64,000 bases of DNA from a virus: the IMG/VR virus record IMGVR_UViG_3300006916_000041, positions 1 to 64,000 of that record, one strand, 5' to 3'. A model generated the notes under the pieces. That model made no database searches. It saw only the letters and a program-made list of their open reading frames with translations, and was not told the origin of the DNA. Both the position numbers and the translations under genes were made by a program. Shown here piece after piece: positions 46,528 to 54,529 of the stretch. The stretch's first letter is position 1, and the number at the start of each line of letters is the position of its first letter.

Positions 46528-47489
46528 TCAGTATAGGTATAAATGGATTCGGAAGAATAGGACGTTGCGTTGCCAGACACATCATGAGTGAACGCAATGA
46601 TATGCAGATTGTACAAATCAATGCCAGCGGTGGCGAAGAAACAAATATGCATTTGCTAAAATATGACACAGTTCACGGAACATATAAAGGTCCCATACAC
46701 GAGCCGATACTGTGGACAGAAGAACGAGATATAGAACAGTTAAAATGGCACGGTGTTGATGTTGTACTAGAATGCACAGGAGCATACAACAACGGGTTAA
46801 AATGTCTTAACCATACTCTTAACGGTGCTAAAAAAGTAGTAATCAGTGCTCCGGCTGCAGACGTAAAACGCACAGTTGTTTATGGTGTTAATCATCAAGA
46901 CATAACCAGTTCAGAAAACATTGTTAGTAATGCCAGTTGTACAACAAACTGTCTTGCTCCACTAGTAAAAGTATTAGATGAACAGTTTGGTATTATAAAT
47001 GGACAAATGACAACTGTACACAGTTACACAGGTGACCAAGGTACTATTGACAAACGACACAGAGACTTGTATAGAGCTAGAGCAGCAGGATCGAATATTA
47101 TACCTACCAGTACAGGTGCAGCAAAGGCACTGCAACATGTGTATCCAAAACTCAAAAACAAAATCATGGGCAGTGCTATTAGAGTACCAACACAAAATGT
47201 GAGTTGTGTGGATTTGACTGTGCAACTTGAGCAAGAAGTCAATGAAAAATTGGTCAATGAAGCAGTAGCAAGTGCTAGTAAAAATGACATGCGTGGCATT
47301 ATAGCCTATCAACCATTGCCACTGGTAAGCAGTGACTTTAACACCACAAAAGAAAGTTGTATTTTTGCACCAGAACAAACAAGAGTAGTTGACAATCATT
47401 TGGTTCGTGTACTAGCATGGTATGATAATGAATGGGCATTTAGTTGCCGCATGGCAGATGTAGCAGCACACATGATGACTTTACAATGA
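46524..47489 (+). CDS. gap: Glyceraldehyde-3-phosphate dehydrogenase
   Basis: A 321-residue GAPDH. INGFGRIGRCVARHI binds the dinucleotide, NASCTTNCLAPLVKVLDEQF carries the catalytic Cys, TVHSYTGDQGTIDKRHRDLY follows, then RARAAGSNIIPTSTGAAKAL and AIRVPTQNVSCVDLTV. The end is WYDNEWAFSCRMAD. After the second strand the usual NAD-selecting Asp (IND) is replaced by QINASGGEETN, which suggests preference for NADP(H), as in gluconeogenic or photosynthetic forms. Phage-encoded GAPDH is very unusual. Confidence 0.93.
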   Translation: MISIGINGFGRIGRCVARHIMSERNDMQIVQINASGGEETNMHLLKYDTVHGTYKGPIHEPILWTEERDIEQLKWHGVDVVLECTGAYNNGLKCLNHTLNGAKKVVISAPAADVKRTVVYGVNHQDITSSENIVSNASCTTNCLAPLVKVLDEQFGIINGQMTTVHSYTGDQGTIDKRHRDLYRARAAGSNIIPTSTGAAKALQHVYPKLKNKIMGSAIRVPTQNVSCVDLTVQLEQEVNEKLVNEAVASASKNDMRGIIAYQPLPLVSSDFNTTKESCIFAPEQTRVVDNHLVRVLAWYDNEWAFSCRMADVAAHMMTLQ

Positions 47490-48649
47490 ATAAAAAATCT
47501 AAATCTAATAAAGAGTTTCAATGGATCAGTTTAACTGGATTGTTATCAGCTTGTGGTAGTAGTAAACAAGAAACTGCTACAGCTGATGTACCTAAGATAT
47601 CCGGCAACAGTGAACCTGTAGCAGTGATCCTGGACACCTTTCAAGGACCTACTACACACGGTCCTTTGGTGCTGCAAAATTTTTATGGTGAATTCTTAAA
47701 CGATCACAAAGAAGTAACTGTAATTGCAGAAGATGTAGATGTCGACAAAACACCAGATCCAATGCTAAGAGCATATCAAGATTTTGATCCTGATGTTATC
47801 AATGTAAGTTGGGGCAGTAAACGTAATACAGATTATCCGCACATGGACAATTACAACACCTACACACATGATGATGCATATTTGCAATCAAATCAAACAC
47901 TGTGGGAGAATGGGGTGACCGTTACCGCTGCCGCTGGCAATGACGGGCTACATGATGCGGCAGTAGCTACTTGGGCTAGTAGTATTTTTCCTATTGTAGT
48001 TGGTGCTTACAGTCAATATGACGGTGATATTTATGATTGGAGCAACAAAGGATCTGCTGTAGTACACTATTATGAAAATGGAGATGGTTGGGGTATAGAA
48101 GGAACCAGCTTTAGTGCTCCTAGAGTGGCGGCGCAGGTTGCATTGATCAAAAGCGAACACAATACTATCAGTGAAAGCAGTGTTAGAACTATACTGGAAA
48201 AGAACAGTGTGTATGATTTTGACAGTGGAGACTATGTGCAAAAAATAGATGAAATCACAAACACAGATCCTAGTATTGATACTCGTGTAAAAGTCGAAGC
48301 AGTGTTTGAAATATTTGAAGGTAGAAATCCCAGTCAAACAGAACTGGACAACTGGATCAATCTAGTAGACAGTGGAGATGAAACATTGGGAACTATGGCA
48401 CGTTGGTTTGCTATGAATGGTATCCAAACACAAGATGTTCCGCCCATTGAAAGAATGCAGGCGTTTTATCATTATTGGTTAGGTAGAGAAAGCCAGGACA
48501 GTGAGATAATACGAATGTTCAATGATCTTGTACAAACACAAAATTGGAATCAAACGTTTGATAACTTTTTAGAACTTGAACATGTTGACACTAGCTATAG
48601 TTTTGTGTATAATAACTACGATGTACTAGCAACTGAGGTAATAGCATAA
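47486..48649 (+). CDS. Subtilisin-like serine protease, probable lipoprotein
   Basis: A 387-residue S8-type protease. The N-terminus has ISLTGLLSACGSS, a possible lipobox. Catalytic regions: PVAVILDTFQGPTTHGP with Asp and His only about nine residues apart, VTVTAAAGNDGLHDAA with the oxyanion Asn, and IEGTSFSAPRVAAQVALI with the Ser. The C-terminal 100 residues (IFEGRNPSQTELDNWINLVD, FYHYWLGRESQDSE) resemble a DUF4214-type domain, known from surface proteins. The unusually close Asp-His spacing is unlike standard subtilases. A lipid-anchored protease could process envelope proteins. Confidence 0.78.
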   Translation: MNKKSKSNKEFQWISLTGLLSACGSSKQETATADVPKISGNSEPVAVILDTFQGPTTHGPLVLQNFYGEFLNDHKEVTVIAEDVDVDKTPDPMLRAYQDFDPDVINVSWGSKRNTDYPHMDNYNTYTHDDAYLQSNQTLWENGVTVTAAAGNDGLHDAAVATWASSIFPIVVGAYSQYDGDIYDWSNKGSAVVHYYENGDGWGIEGTSFSAPRVAAQVALIKSEHNTISESSVRTILEKNSVYDFDSGDYVQKIDEITNTDPSIDTRVKVEAVFEIFEGRNPSQTELDNWINLVDSGDETLGTMARWFAMNGIQTQDVPPIERMQAFYHYWLGRESQDSEIIRMFNDLVQTQNWNQTFDNFLELEHVDTSYSFVYNNYDVLATEVIA

Positions 48650-49563
48650 TGAAAGATATTTGGGTAGAAAAGTATCGTCCTAAAACTGTAGATGAATACG
48701 TTTTCAAAGATGAAGCACAAAAGCATCAAGTAAAAACTTGGATTGCTGATGGCGGTATTCCGCACTTGCTGTTTAGTGGTAGTGCTGGTACAGGCAAAAC
48801 TACACTGGCAAAAGTTCTTATCAATGACTTGGGTGTACAAGATGCTGATGTACTGTTAATCAACGCAAGTCGTGACAACGGTGTTGATTTGATCAGACGT
48901 AAGATTACAAACTTCAGTGAAACTATGCCTTGGGGTGATTATAAAGTTATCTTGCTTGATGAGGCTGATTATATCTCAGCAGAAGGTCAAGCGGCACTGC
49001 GTGGTGTTATGGAACAGTATCATCAAAGTGTGCGTTTTATTCTCACTTGTAATTATCCCAACAAGATTATTCCAGCACTGCATTCAAGATGTCAAGGTTT
49101 TCATATTACAAGTTTGGACACCAATGAGTTTACTGCACGTATTGCAGAGATACTAATTGAAAACAACACACAGTTTGAACTAGACACACTGGACAGTTTC
49201 GTTCGTGCAACATATCCAGACTTGCGTAAAACTATCAACAATGTGCAAATGGCAGTTGTTGATGGTGAACTAAAGCAAGCAGAGCAAAGTGATCAAGACA
49301 CAGGCTGGCGTATCAAAATGGTAGAGCTGTTCAAAGCAGGTCAAGTGCGTGAAGCTCGAAAACTTATTATTGCAAACTGTAGAACTGATGAATATGAAGA
49401 AATGTATCGTTGGTTGTATCGCAATGTAGAGTTCTTTGGCGACACAGAGGACAAGCAAGACGAAGCTGTTATTGTTATTAGAAACAGTATGGTCAAGCAC
49501 ACACAGGTTGCAGATCCAGAAATCAACTTGAGTGCTACTCTAATAGAACTTAATAACTTATAA
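48649..49563 (+). CDS. Sliding-clamp loader large subunit, T4 gp44-like
   Basis: A 304-residue AAA+ ATPase. IWVEKYRPKTVDEYVFKDEA is the usual start, then LLFSGSAGTGKTTLAKVLIN (Walker A), ASRDNGVDLIRRKITNFSET, VILLDEADYISAEGQAALRG (Walker B/DEAD), FILTCNYPNKIIPALHSRCQ (sensor 1 and SRC motif). The C-terminal third is helical. It loads the sliding clamp for the phage replisome, as T4 gp44 does. Partner genes (gp45, gp62, gp43 types) are outside this window. Confidence 0.95.
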   Translation: MKDIWVEKYRPKTVDEYVFKDEAQKHQVKTWIADGGIPHLLFSGSAGTGKTTLAKVLINDLGVQDADVLLINASRDNGVDLIRRKITNFSETMPWGDYKVILLDEADYISAEGQAALRGVMEQYHQSVRFILTCNYPNKIIPALHSRCQGFHITSLDTNEFTARIAEILIENNTQFELDTLDSFVRATYPDLRKTINNVQMAVVDGELKQAEQSDQDTGWRIKMVELFKAGQVREARKLIIANCRTDEYEEMYRWLYRNVEFFGDTEDKQDEAVIVIRNSMVKHTQVADPEINLSATLIELNNL

Positions 49564-49565
49564 AA

Positions 49566-50042
49566 TTACCAGCGTCCTTGGCCTTTACCAATAAGCCAAA
49601 TACCTGCTCCTAATATAGCTATAGCTATCATAGCAGCAAATAAACCTACTACCCAAGCTATGATTGCTTCTTTGCGTTCTTGTGCGGCATAAACTGCTTC
49701 TTTTTGTTCTTTGCGCATCTGTGCTTCGATAGCTACAATTTCGTCCCAGCTACTTGGTCCGTAGTATAAACTGATATAACTTCTTAGTTCTTCACGCATG
49801 TCTTGCGCTTTTTTCTTTTGTATCCAGACTTCCATAGCATTTTTTTGAACGTCTGTTCCTAGAGACTTGTACCAAGGTGGATTTTCTGCCTTCTTGTGGG
49901 CAAAATCCAAATCACTGATAGCTTTGGCCCATGAACCAAGTTGGCTGGTCATAGACTGAATATCTTTACCAGTACTGATAGCACTTTTAATTCCGTTAAA
50001 AGCCGCTGTGGCAGCACCGATTGCTGTAATCGGATCAATCAT
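49566..50042 (-). CDS. Membrane-anchored phage protein
   Basis: A 158-residue protein starting at the ATG complementary to 50040-50042. IDPITAIGAATAAFNGIKSA, then a helical middle (KAISDLDFAHKKAENPPWYK, SYISLYYGPSSWDEIVAIEA) and a C-terminal membrane segment (IIAWVVGLFAAMIAIAILGA). Proteins with this start and topology are familiar from marine T4-like phages, function unknown; a lysis or head-membrane role could be tested. It is convergent with the clamp loader. Confidence 0.72.
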   Translation of the reverse strand: MIDPITAIGAATAAFNGIKSAISTGKDIQSMTSQLGSWAKAISDLDFAHKKAENPPWYKSLGTDVQKNAMEVWIQKKKAQDMREELRSYISLYYGPSSWDEIVAIEAQMRKEQKEAVYAAQERKEAIIAWVVGLFAAMIAIAILGAGIWLIGKGQGRW

Positions 50043-50130
50043 ATTTTTCACTCTCACTCACTAGTACAAGAAGTACTATACGTATTTAACGTAAAATCGT
50101 AAAATATTAAAGTGTAACTTAAAGAAAAGG

Positions 50131-50159
50131 TTGACAGTAAGACATCTTGATGCTATATT
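50131..50159 (+). promoter_or_regulatory. Early promoter with AAGACATCTT element
   Basis: TTGACA (50131-50136), 17 bases with AAGACATCTT (50139-50148), TATATT (50154-50159); leader TATATGTAAGTTAGAAAAGGAG as in the other family members. Confidence 0.85.
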
Positions 50160-50188
50160 GTATATGTAAGTTAGAAAAGGAGTTCGCT

Positions 50189-50398
50189 ATGTGGGCAGTT
50201 GAAGCACGTAATTACGGAGAGAATCCAGACTACTTTTACATGTCAGGATTAACAGAAAAACAAGCTCGTAAGCGTCACGCTGAAATGTCAAACAGCGGCA
50301 AATGGGCTATGTGTCGTAGTTGGGATAAGGTTGCTGAATGGGAACAAGAACAAGCCAACGAACGTATTCGCAACTTTAAAGGGCCTCTGAGTGTGTAA
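50189..50398 (+). CDS. Small hypothetical early protein
   Basis: A 69-residue protein starting after the shared early leader (AAAAGGAG). Contains WAVEARNYGENPDYFYMSGL and a charged helix (EKQARKRHAEMSNSGK, WDKVAEWEQEQANERI). No family recognised. Confidence 0.65.
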   Translation: MWAVEARNYGENPDYFYMSGLTEKQARKRHAEMSNSGKWAMCRSWDKVAEWEQEQANERIRNFKGPLSV

Positions 50399-50424
50399 AT
50401 AAAACTATAACAGAGGAAATATCA

Positions 50425-50661
50425 ATGACAGGTAATGAACTTTTAGATATGATGGAAAAACGCTTTGACGAGGGCGATTATCCAGGTGGATTAATTTACA
50501 TGACTGGCAGACGCATTGCTGAACACTTTAAAGATAATCCCATCACAGTAGACGAAATCCAGCGCATACCAATGGTTGGCAAGAAGCGGTTGGCAGCATT
50601 TGAAGAATACTATGGTGTTACGTTAAGCAAGCCTGTATTTCGTACATCACGCAATCAATAG
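50425..50661 (+). CDS. Small protein with helix-hairpin-helix-like end
   Basis: A 78-residue protein; DEIQRIPMVGKKRLAAFEEY resembles a helix-hairpin-helix (xxxxxGxGxxxxxxF) for DNA binding. The N-terminal part is acidic and helical. AGAGGAAAT precedes the ATG. Confidence 0.6.
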   Translation: MTGNELLDMMEKRFDEGDYPGGLIYMTGRRIAEHFKDNPITVDEIQRIPMVGKKRLAAFEEYYGVTLSKPVFRTSRNQ

Positions 50662-50669
50662 GAGACCGC

Positions 50670-50921
50670 ATGTCACAAGAAGAAGGCGTTCATGTTACAT
50701 TAGATGATCTAACTCCACAACAGGTACAAATGCTGAATAAGATTTGGAGTTATGACAGGGCTGAAGATTTACAAGCATTTAGAGACAGCCTGCCTCGATT
50801 CCGTCAACAGGAACTTGATACACTTGTTATAATGATAATAATGGAAATGGAAGGAGTCAAGGCTGAAGAAGATGTAAGCATGGCTCAAGAGATGTTGCGT
50901 GATCTTGGATACTCATGTTAG
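50670..50921 (+). CDS. Small acidic helical protein
   Basis: An 83-residue protein starting after TAGGAGACCGC. VTLDDLTPQQVQMLNKIWSY and YDRAEDLQAFRDSLPRFRQQ then MEMEGVKAEEDVSMAQEMLR; wholly helical. Overlaps the next gene by seven bases. Unknown function. Confidence 0.6.
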   Translation: MSQEEGVHVTLDDLTPQQVQMLNKIWSYDRAEDLQAFRDSLPRFRQQELDTLVIMIIMEMEGVKAEEDVSMAQEMLRDLGYSC

Positions 50922-51202
50922 ACGATAATGCAGCTAAAATATTTGCTGAAAACATAAACATGATGGTGCCATGGTATCTCATGGCATCGTATGCGTACTA
51001 CAAAAAAGATGAACCTATACTCAGCGATGCGTTCTTTGACGCTATGGGCAAAACTATGTTGGAGAGATGGGATGACATTGATCATTTTCACAAGCACTTT
51101 ATTACTGTTGATGACTTACAAGCCGGAACCTATCTTGGCGACTATCCCAGTCGTGTCGAAGGTGCCCTTAAAGACCTTGTTGATAAACACAAAAAAGGTT
51201 GA
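50915..51202 (+). CDS. LigA domain Ia-like small protein
   Basis: A 95-residue protein containing YAYYKKDEPILSDAFFDAMG, which matches the Y-x-Y-Y-x-x-D-x-P-x-x-S-D motif of the Ia domain of NAD-dependent DNA ligases, which binds nicotinamide mononucleotide. The catalytic ligase part is absent. It may bind NAD or related molecules, or be a remnant. It closes the early operon. Confidence 0.6.
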   Translation: MLDDNAAKIFAENINMMVPWYLMASYAYYKKDEPILSDAFFDAMGKTMLERWDDIDHFHKHFITVDDLQAGTYLGDYPSRVEGALKDLVDKHKKG

Positions 51203-51227
51203 CATCTAATAAAAAATATGCTATGTA
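51199..51227 (+). promoter_or_regulatory. Sigma70-like promoter for the nuclease cassette
   Basis: TTGACA (51199-51204), 17 bases, TATGTA (51222-51227). No AAGACGTCTT palindrome. The leader of about 75 bases contains GGCT-GGA-AGCC and other short pairings before GGAAAAGTAA. Confidence 0.6.
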
Positions 51228-51309
51228 ATTAATGTAAGCAATAACGTTTACGAAAACTAGGACGAGTAGGTCCGATATAGGCTGGAAGCCGCAACACAAG
51301 GAAAAGTAA

Positions 51310-52449
51310 ATGGAACTATCATACGCAACCCGTGTGAACAAAGAATATGAAACTAGTGCATCTAACTTTGTCACACTACAAGAACGATTAAACGAAGCAC
51401 TAGAAAAGGCACCATTTTTCGCTGCACAGCTAGATCAAATGGTATCCGAATTTAAACGCAAAAATTCAAAATGGAAAAAGTTTAGCGATTTACAACTGTG
51501 TAAAGCACAGATGACTGCGCTGGACAAAATCATTATTGATGCTAGTATGCAACGACAGCCTAATATGCGTCACATACTAGAAATTTTACAAAATTTCCGA
51601 GAAACAATGGTCATGGCTATCCAAGTTTATGTAAATGAGGATGGAAATTATGTGGCTTGGGATGGCCAGCACACTGCGCTAGCACTTTATATTTTAGCCA
51701 CTAAAGTATTTGGTGATCGCTTAAAGGCATGTGAAATACCAATTGTTGTGTACTGCACAAGTCAAAAACTTGAAATTCGTCGTAACTTTATTTTGTTGAA
51801 TGGCGATGCAAAACAACCACTAGACTTTATCGACACATACAAGCAAATGGTTTATGGTGTTAAAGTTGATGGTGCAACAGACCAAGAATGGGTAGACACT
51901 GCAAAGAAAAATGACTACTTCCGTGACGCAGACTTGTTTGCTACTAACAGCAAGTTTGGTGACGACGACGAAACAGGTGCATTTACATTGCTTGCAGATA
52001 CTACAATGAGCAAGAGCCTGAAAACACGTAAAAATCCAGAAGTAACTCGTATGTTTGCAGACTACTGGACTCGCTTAAATGCAAAACGTCCAGTTGATGC
52101 TAAAGAAGCAAGGCAGTTGTTTGAGTACTTTAACTTGTGCTATGAACAAGGAATTACAGTAGACGACGATTATGTAAAAGAGTTTGTAGAGTTTACCAAA
52201 GACTTCTTTGAAGCAGACTTTTCGCCTAACGGAATGTTTTGGGATAAAGTTAAAATGGCATACGAAAGCTGGTATGCAAAAGCTAACCCAGAAAGCTACA
52301 ACGATTGGGGTGTACGGGGGTTTACTACAGAGATGCGTACAGGGCTTCCGTTCTTGATTGCACAATTACGCAAAAGTACAAATCTTAAAACTCCTAATTA
52401 CACACCAAACAATGGCTTCACAGTTTCTAAAGAGGACTTGTGGGACTAA
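51310..52449 (+). CDS. DGQHR/ParB-like protein of a nuclease cassette
   Basis: A 379-residue protein. NGxxxAWDGQHTALALYILA-type core: the segment NYVAWDGQHTALALYILATK matches the DGQHR (DndB-like) and ParB-like motif, followed by IVVYCTSQKLEIRRNFILLN and GDAKQPLDFIDTYKQMV. The C-terminal half is helical and aromatic. In DNA-phosphorothioation and related systems DGQHR proteins regulate or sense modification. The next two genes, overlapping, code for HNH and MutH-like nucleases, so these three probably act together. Confidence 0.7.
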   Translation: MELSYATRVNKEYETSASNFVTLQERLNEALEKAPFFAAQLDQMVSEFKRKNSKWKKFSDLQLCKAQMTALDKIIIDASMQRQPNMRHILEILQNFRETMVMAIQVYVNEDGNYVAWDGQHTALALYILATKVFGDRLKACEIPIVVYCTSQKLEIRRNFILLNGDAKQPLDFIDTYKQMVYGVKVDGATDQEWVDTAKKNDYFRDADLFATNSKFGDDDETGAFTLLADTTMSKSLKTRKNPEVTRMFADYWTRLNAKRPVDAKEARQLFEYFNLCYEQGITVDDDYVKEFVEFTKDFFEADFSPNGMFWDKVKMAYESWYAKANPESYNDWGVRGFTTEMRTGLPFLIAQLRKSTNLKTPNYTPNNGFTVSKEDLWD

Positions 52450-52898
52450 TGGCTAAATTGTTAGACAAAAACAACCGTAAGATGAAAAGTCCGGGAATAC
52501 TACGTGAGCAATATCGACGTGGTGCTAAGTGTATGCTTGAAGATTGTGATAATGATTTGAGTATATTCGATGGACCCGGCGGAAACATTTTATGTGAAGA
52601 GCATCAACTGGAATGTGTAGAATACGGTGGCATGGGTAAACCAGAACGTCCACACACTTTCTACAGAGGTTGGGAATGTAACACTTGTGGTTATGATCCA
52701 CGTGAAGATCCTGAGATCATTTCAATTGAGGATCCATATCATCAACTGCGTGTAGCACGTGGTGTAATGCATGGAGACCATATTCACTTGAAAAGTCAGG
52801 GTGGAGCAGACACAGCAGAAAACATCAATACACTGTGCTGTCGTTGTCACATGATCAAAAGCTACAAAGAAAAAGATTATCTAGGAACAAGACAATGA
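52449..52898 (+). CDS. HNH endonuclease
   Basis: A 149-residue protein with two zinc-type groups: CMLEDCDNDLSIFDG/CEEHQLEC in the first half, then WECNTCGYDPREDPEI. The HNH motif is MHGDHIHLKSQGGADTAENI followed by NTLCCRCHMIKSYK (H-N-H with C-x-x-C). It starts inside the stop of the DGQHR-like gene (TAATG) and overlaps the MutH-like gene (ATGA). Confidence 0.85.
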   Translation: MAKLLDKNNRKMKSPGILREQYRRGAKCMLEDCDNDLSIFDGPGGNILCEEHQLECVEYGGMGKPERPHTFYRGWECNTCGYDPREDPEIISIEDPYHQLRVARGVMHGDHIHLKSQGGADTAENINTLCCRCHMIKSYKEKDYLGTRQ

Positions 52899-53545
52899 AA
52901 ATAACACGAGTAAAAGGAATCGAAGTTGGTGATAGTTTGCCAAGTTGGATAAATTCTGATACATCACCAACTGTTATCGGAAATTACTTTCATGACAAAC
53001 TTGGTCAATTTCAAGGAGGTTATAACACAGGCAAAGGGTCTGACTTTCCTCTACTAGAACTTGAATTGAAAACCAAAAGCCAATACAAGTTGTCCAGAAA
53101 CAAAATTGTAAAAAACAATACAGATTGGACTGTTGGAACTATAACACTATCAGACTTGCTGAATCAAAGTTGGTCACAAACACACTTGTCTAAAAAAATG
53201 AAAGTTTGGTTGACTGTGGTTTATGACAAACATTATCTGAACACAGTTAAATCCAAAAATATTGTAGATTTTAGGCATTCTAGTGTACAACAAAAATTAG
53301 AACATGCCTATAATTTTGCACAACAACACATGTTATCAACTGTACAGCAAAGTCTACAAACAGGTATTGCATTAGAAAAACTGTTTAAGCCTGGAGGGTA
53401 TGACAGAATAGGATATGGCATTGTGTTTGAACGCAAAGGTGCAGAAGATATTGAAACCTTTAGTATGAGAATAACACAGAGTCATTTGCCAAAGTTGGAA
53501 AAACTTAGCAATAGTGTACAACATGCATTTTTGGAATGGAGTTGA
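52895..53545 (+). CDS. MutH/Sau3AI-like PD-(D/E)XK endonuclease
   Basis: A 216-residue protein. IGNYFHDKLGQFQGGYNTGK, then SDFPLLELELKTKSQYKLSR gives D-x-x-P-L-L-E-L-E-L-K-T, the D...ExK site of the MutH/Sau3AI group (compare DFPELGVELKT). Later segments WTVGTITLSDLLNQSW and GIVFERKGAEDIETFSMRIT fit restriction-like folds. MutH-type enzymes nick GATC-like sites. As part of a three-gene cassette it may degrade unmodified host or competitor DNA. Confidence 0.75.
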   Translation: MKITRVKGIEVGDSLPSWINSDTSPTVIGNYFHDKLGQFQGGYNTGKGSDFPLLELELKTKSQYKLSRNKIVKNNTDWTVGTITLSDLLNQSWSQTHLSKKMKVWLTVVYDKHYLNTVKSKNIVDFRHSSVQQKLEHAYNFAQQHMLSTVQQSLQTGIALEKLFKPGGYDRIGYGIVFERKGAEDIETFSMRITQSHLPKLEKLSNSVQHAFLEWS

Positions 53546-53556
53546 ATAAAAAAGGA

Positions 53557-53582
53557 GGCTGATTTCCTGGAGGTTTTCAGCC
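53557..53582 (-). terminator. Terminator of the minus-strand small membrane gene
   Basis: GGCTGA with TCAGCC; read on the minus strand the stem is followed by TCCTTTTTTATT, a T-run in the right place for the gene at 53596-53826. It may also serve the plus-strand nuclease cassette. Confidence 0.6.
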
Positions 53583-53595
53583 TGCTGAACTTACA

Positions 53596-53826
53596 TTACT
53601 TGCGGTTCCAAATACCCCAAAGTACCCAGATCGCAATCAAGCCCATTAGGCCTTCAGCACCCAGTGTTGCTAGCATACCGCTAACATTTGCGACTACACT
53701 AACTTCAGGGAAGAATGGGATTGCACCAAGACCTAGTACTTCTACTACGATCATAAGTGCCGCAATACTAATGCCAACTTCAGCAAGAGCACCTGCCCAA
53801 CCTTTTACTTTGTTGATAATTTCCAT
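53596..53826 (-). CDS. Small two-helix membrane protein, holin candidate
   Basis: A 76-residue protein: a short amphipathic start (EIINKVKGWAGALAEVGISI) leading into a membrane helix (AALMIVVEVLGLGAIPFF), then GMLATLGAEGLMGLIAIWVL as second helix and a short basic end (NRK). Size, two helices and basic tail are consistent with a class II holin, but this is only compatible, not proof. A TGTAAATA late-like octamer lies upstream on the minus strand and AAGGAG before the ATG. Confidence 0.65.
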   Translation of the reverse strand: MEIINKVKGWAGALAEVGISIAALMIVVEVLGLGAIPFFPEVSVVANVSGMLATLGAEGLMGLIAIWVLWGIWNRK

Positions 53827-53871
53827 TGTATCAACTCCTTGTATTATGCGTGTGTACTACACCCGCAAGTA

Positions 53872-53879
53872 TATTTACA
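53872..53879 (-). promoter_or_regulatory. Minus-strand late-like octamer TGTAAATA
   Basis: One mismatch to TATAAATA, with a leader of about 45 bases to the small membrane gene. Confidence 0.4.
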
Positions 53880-53983
53880 AAAAGTCAGCTGAAATCCGCT
53901 TATGGTAAGAGTTCATGGTGCGTTATTTTGTAGCATAAAAAACACAAAATCTATAAAAAACCGGTAAGACTTTTTGAATAGTA

Positions 53984-54508
53984 TTAAACTAATCCTAAAG
54001 ATTGACACATAGCGTGTAATTCGTGATAGTCCAATGATTCTTCACTTTTATCGAATCCGATAGATAACATCCATCGTTCTTGGTGTTCATTGATTATTGT
54101 ATGCTCAACAGTGGTGTTAAACAAATACAGTTGATTAGGTTCATACACCAGCTCATCAATCTGATGAAGATATTTGTTTATCTTATTTCCAAAATAAGTA
54201 TGTCCTTGACCTTTGATTAGCATATTAATTGCACAATCTCGTATACCATCACAGTGCCATTCATAACAAGTCCAGGGATTCATGTGAAAGACCATACCTC
54301 CCATATTACATGGAGTGTTATCTAGAATCTGTTTAATAACTGGATCTTGGTTTAATATTTCTGTAGGAATTATACCTTTGCCAAAGCCTCTTAAGGCGTT
54401 AAAGTCAAAAAAATCACTACCTGCAGATTCTATGTACTCTTGTATGGTAGACCGAATAGTAGAATGTTGATTTAATGGTTCATATGCATCTTTTATTCTA
54501 TATTTCAT
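53984..54508 (-). CDS. 2-oxoglutarate/Fe(II)-dependent oxygenase-like protein
   Basis: A 174-residue protein. The iron-binding facial triad is visible as WHCDG (HxD) and, about 55 residues later, TTVEHTIINEHQERW with the second His and the 2OG-binding Arg; between them LIKGQGHTYFGNKIN and PNQLYLFNTT form strands. Similar small oxygenases are common in T4-like marine phages. Substrate unknown. The gene has a perfect leaderless late promoter on the minus strand. Confidence 0.78.
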   Translation of the reverse strand: MKYRIKDAYEPLNQHSTIRSTIQEYIESAGSDFFDFNALRGFGKGIIPTEILNQDPVIKQILDNTPCNMGGMVFHMNPWTCYEWHCDGIRDCAINMLIKGQGHTYFGNKINKYLHQIDELVYEPNQLYLFNTTVEHTIINEHQERWMLSIGFDKSEESLDYHELHAMCQSLGLV

Positions 54509-54513
54509 AAAAA

Positions 54514-54521
54514 TATTTATA
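54514..54521 (-). promoter_or_regulatory. Minus-strand TATAAATA octamer, leaderless type
   Basis: Exact T4 late consensus. Five bases (TTTTT) separate it from the oxygenase ATG at 54508-54506 on the minus strand. It diverges from the early promoter at 54530. Confidence 0.8.
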
Positions 54522-54529
54522 AAAAACTC

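Noticed and set aside
46355-46669. Minus-strand frame across the small gene and GAPDH start
   Set aside because: It lies opposite well-supported overlapping plus-strand genes and shows no family features.
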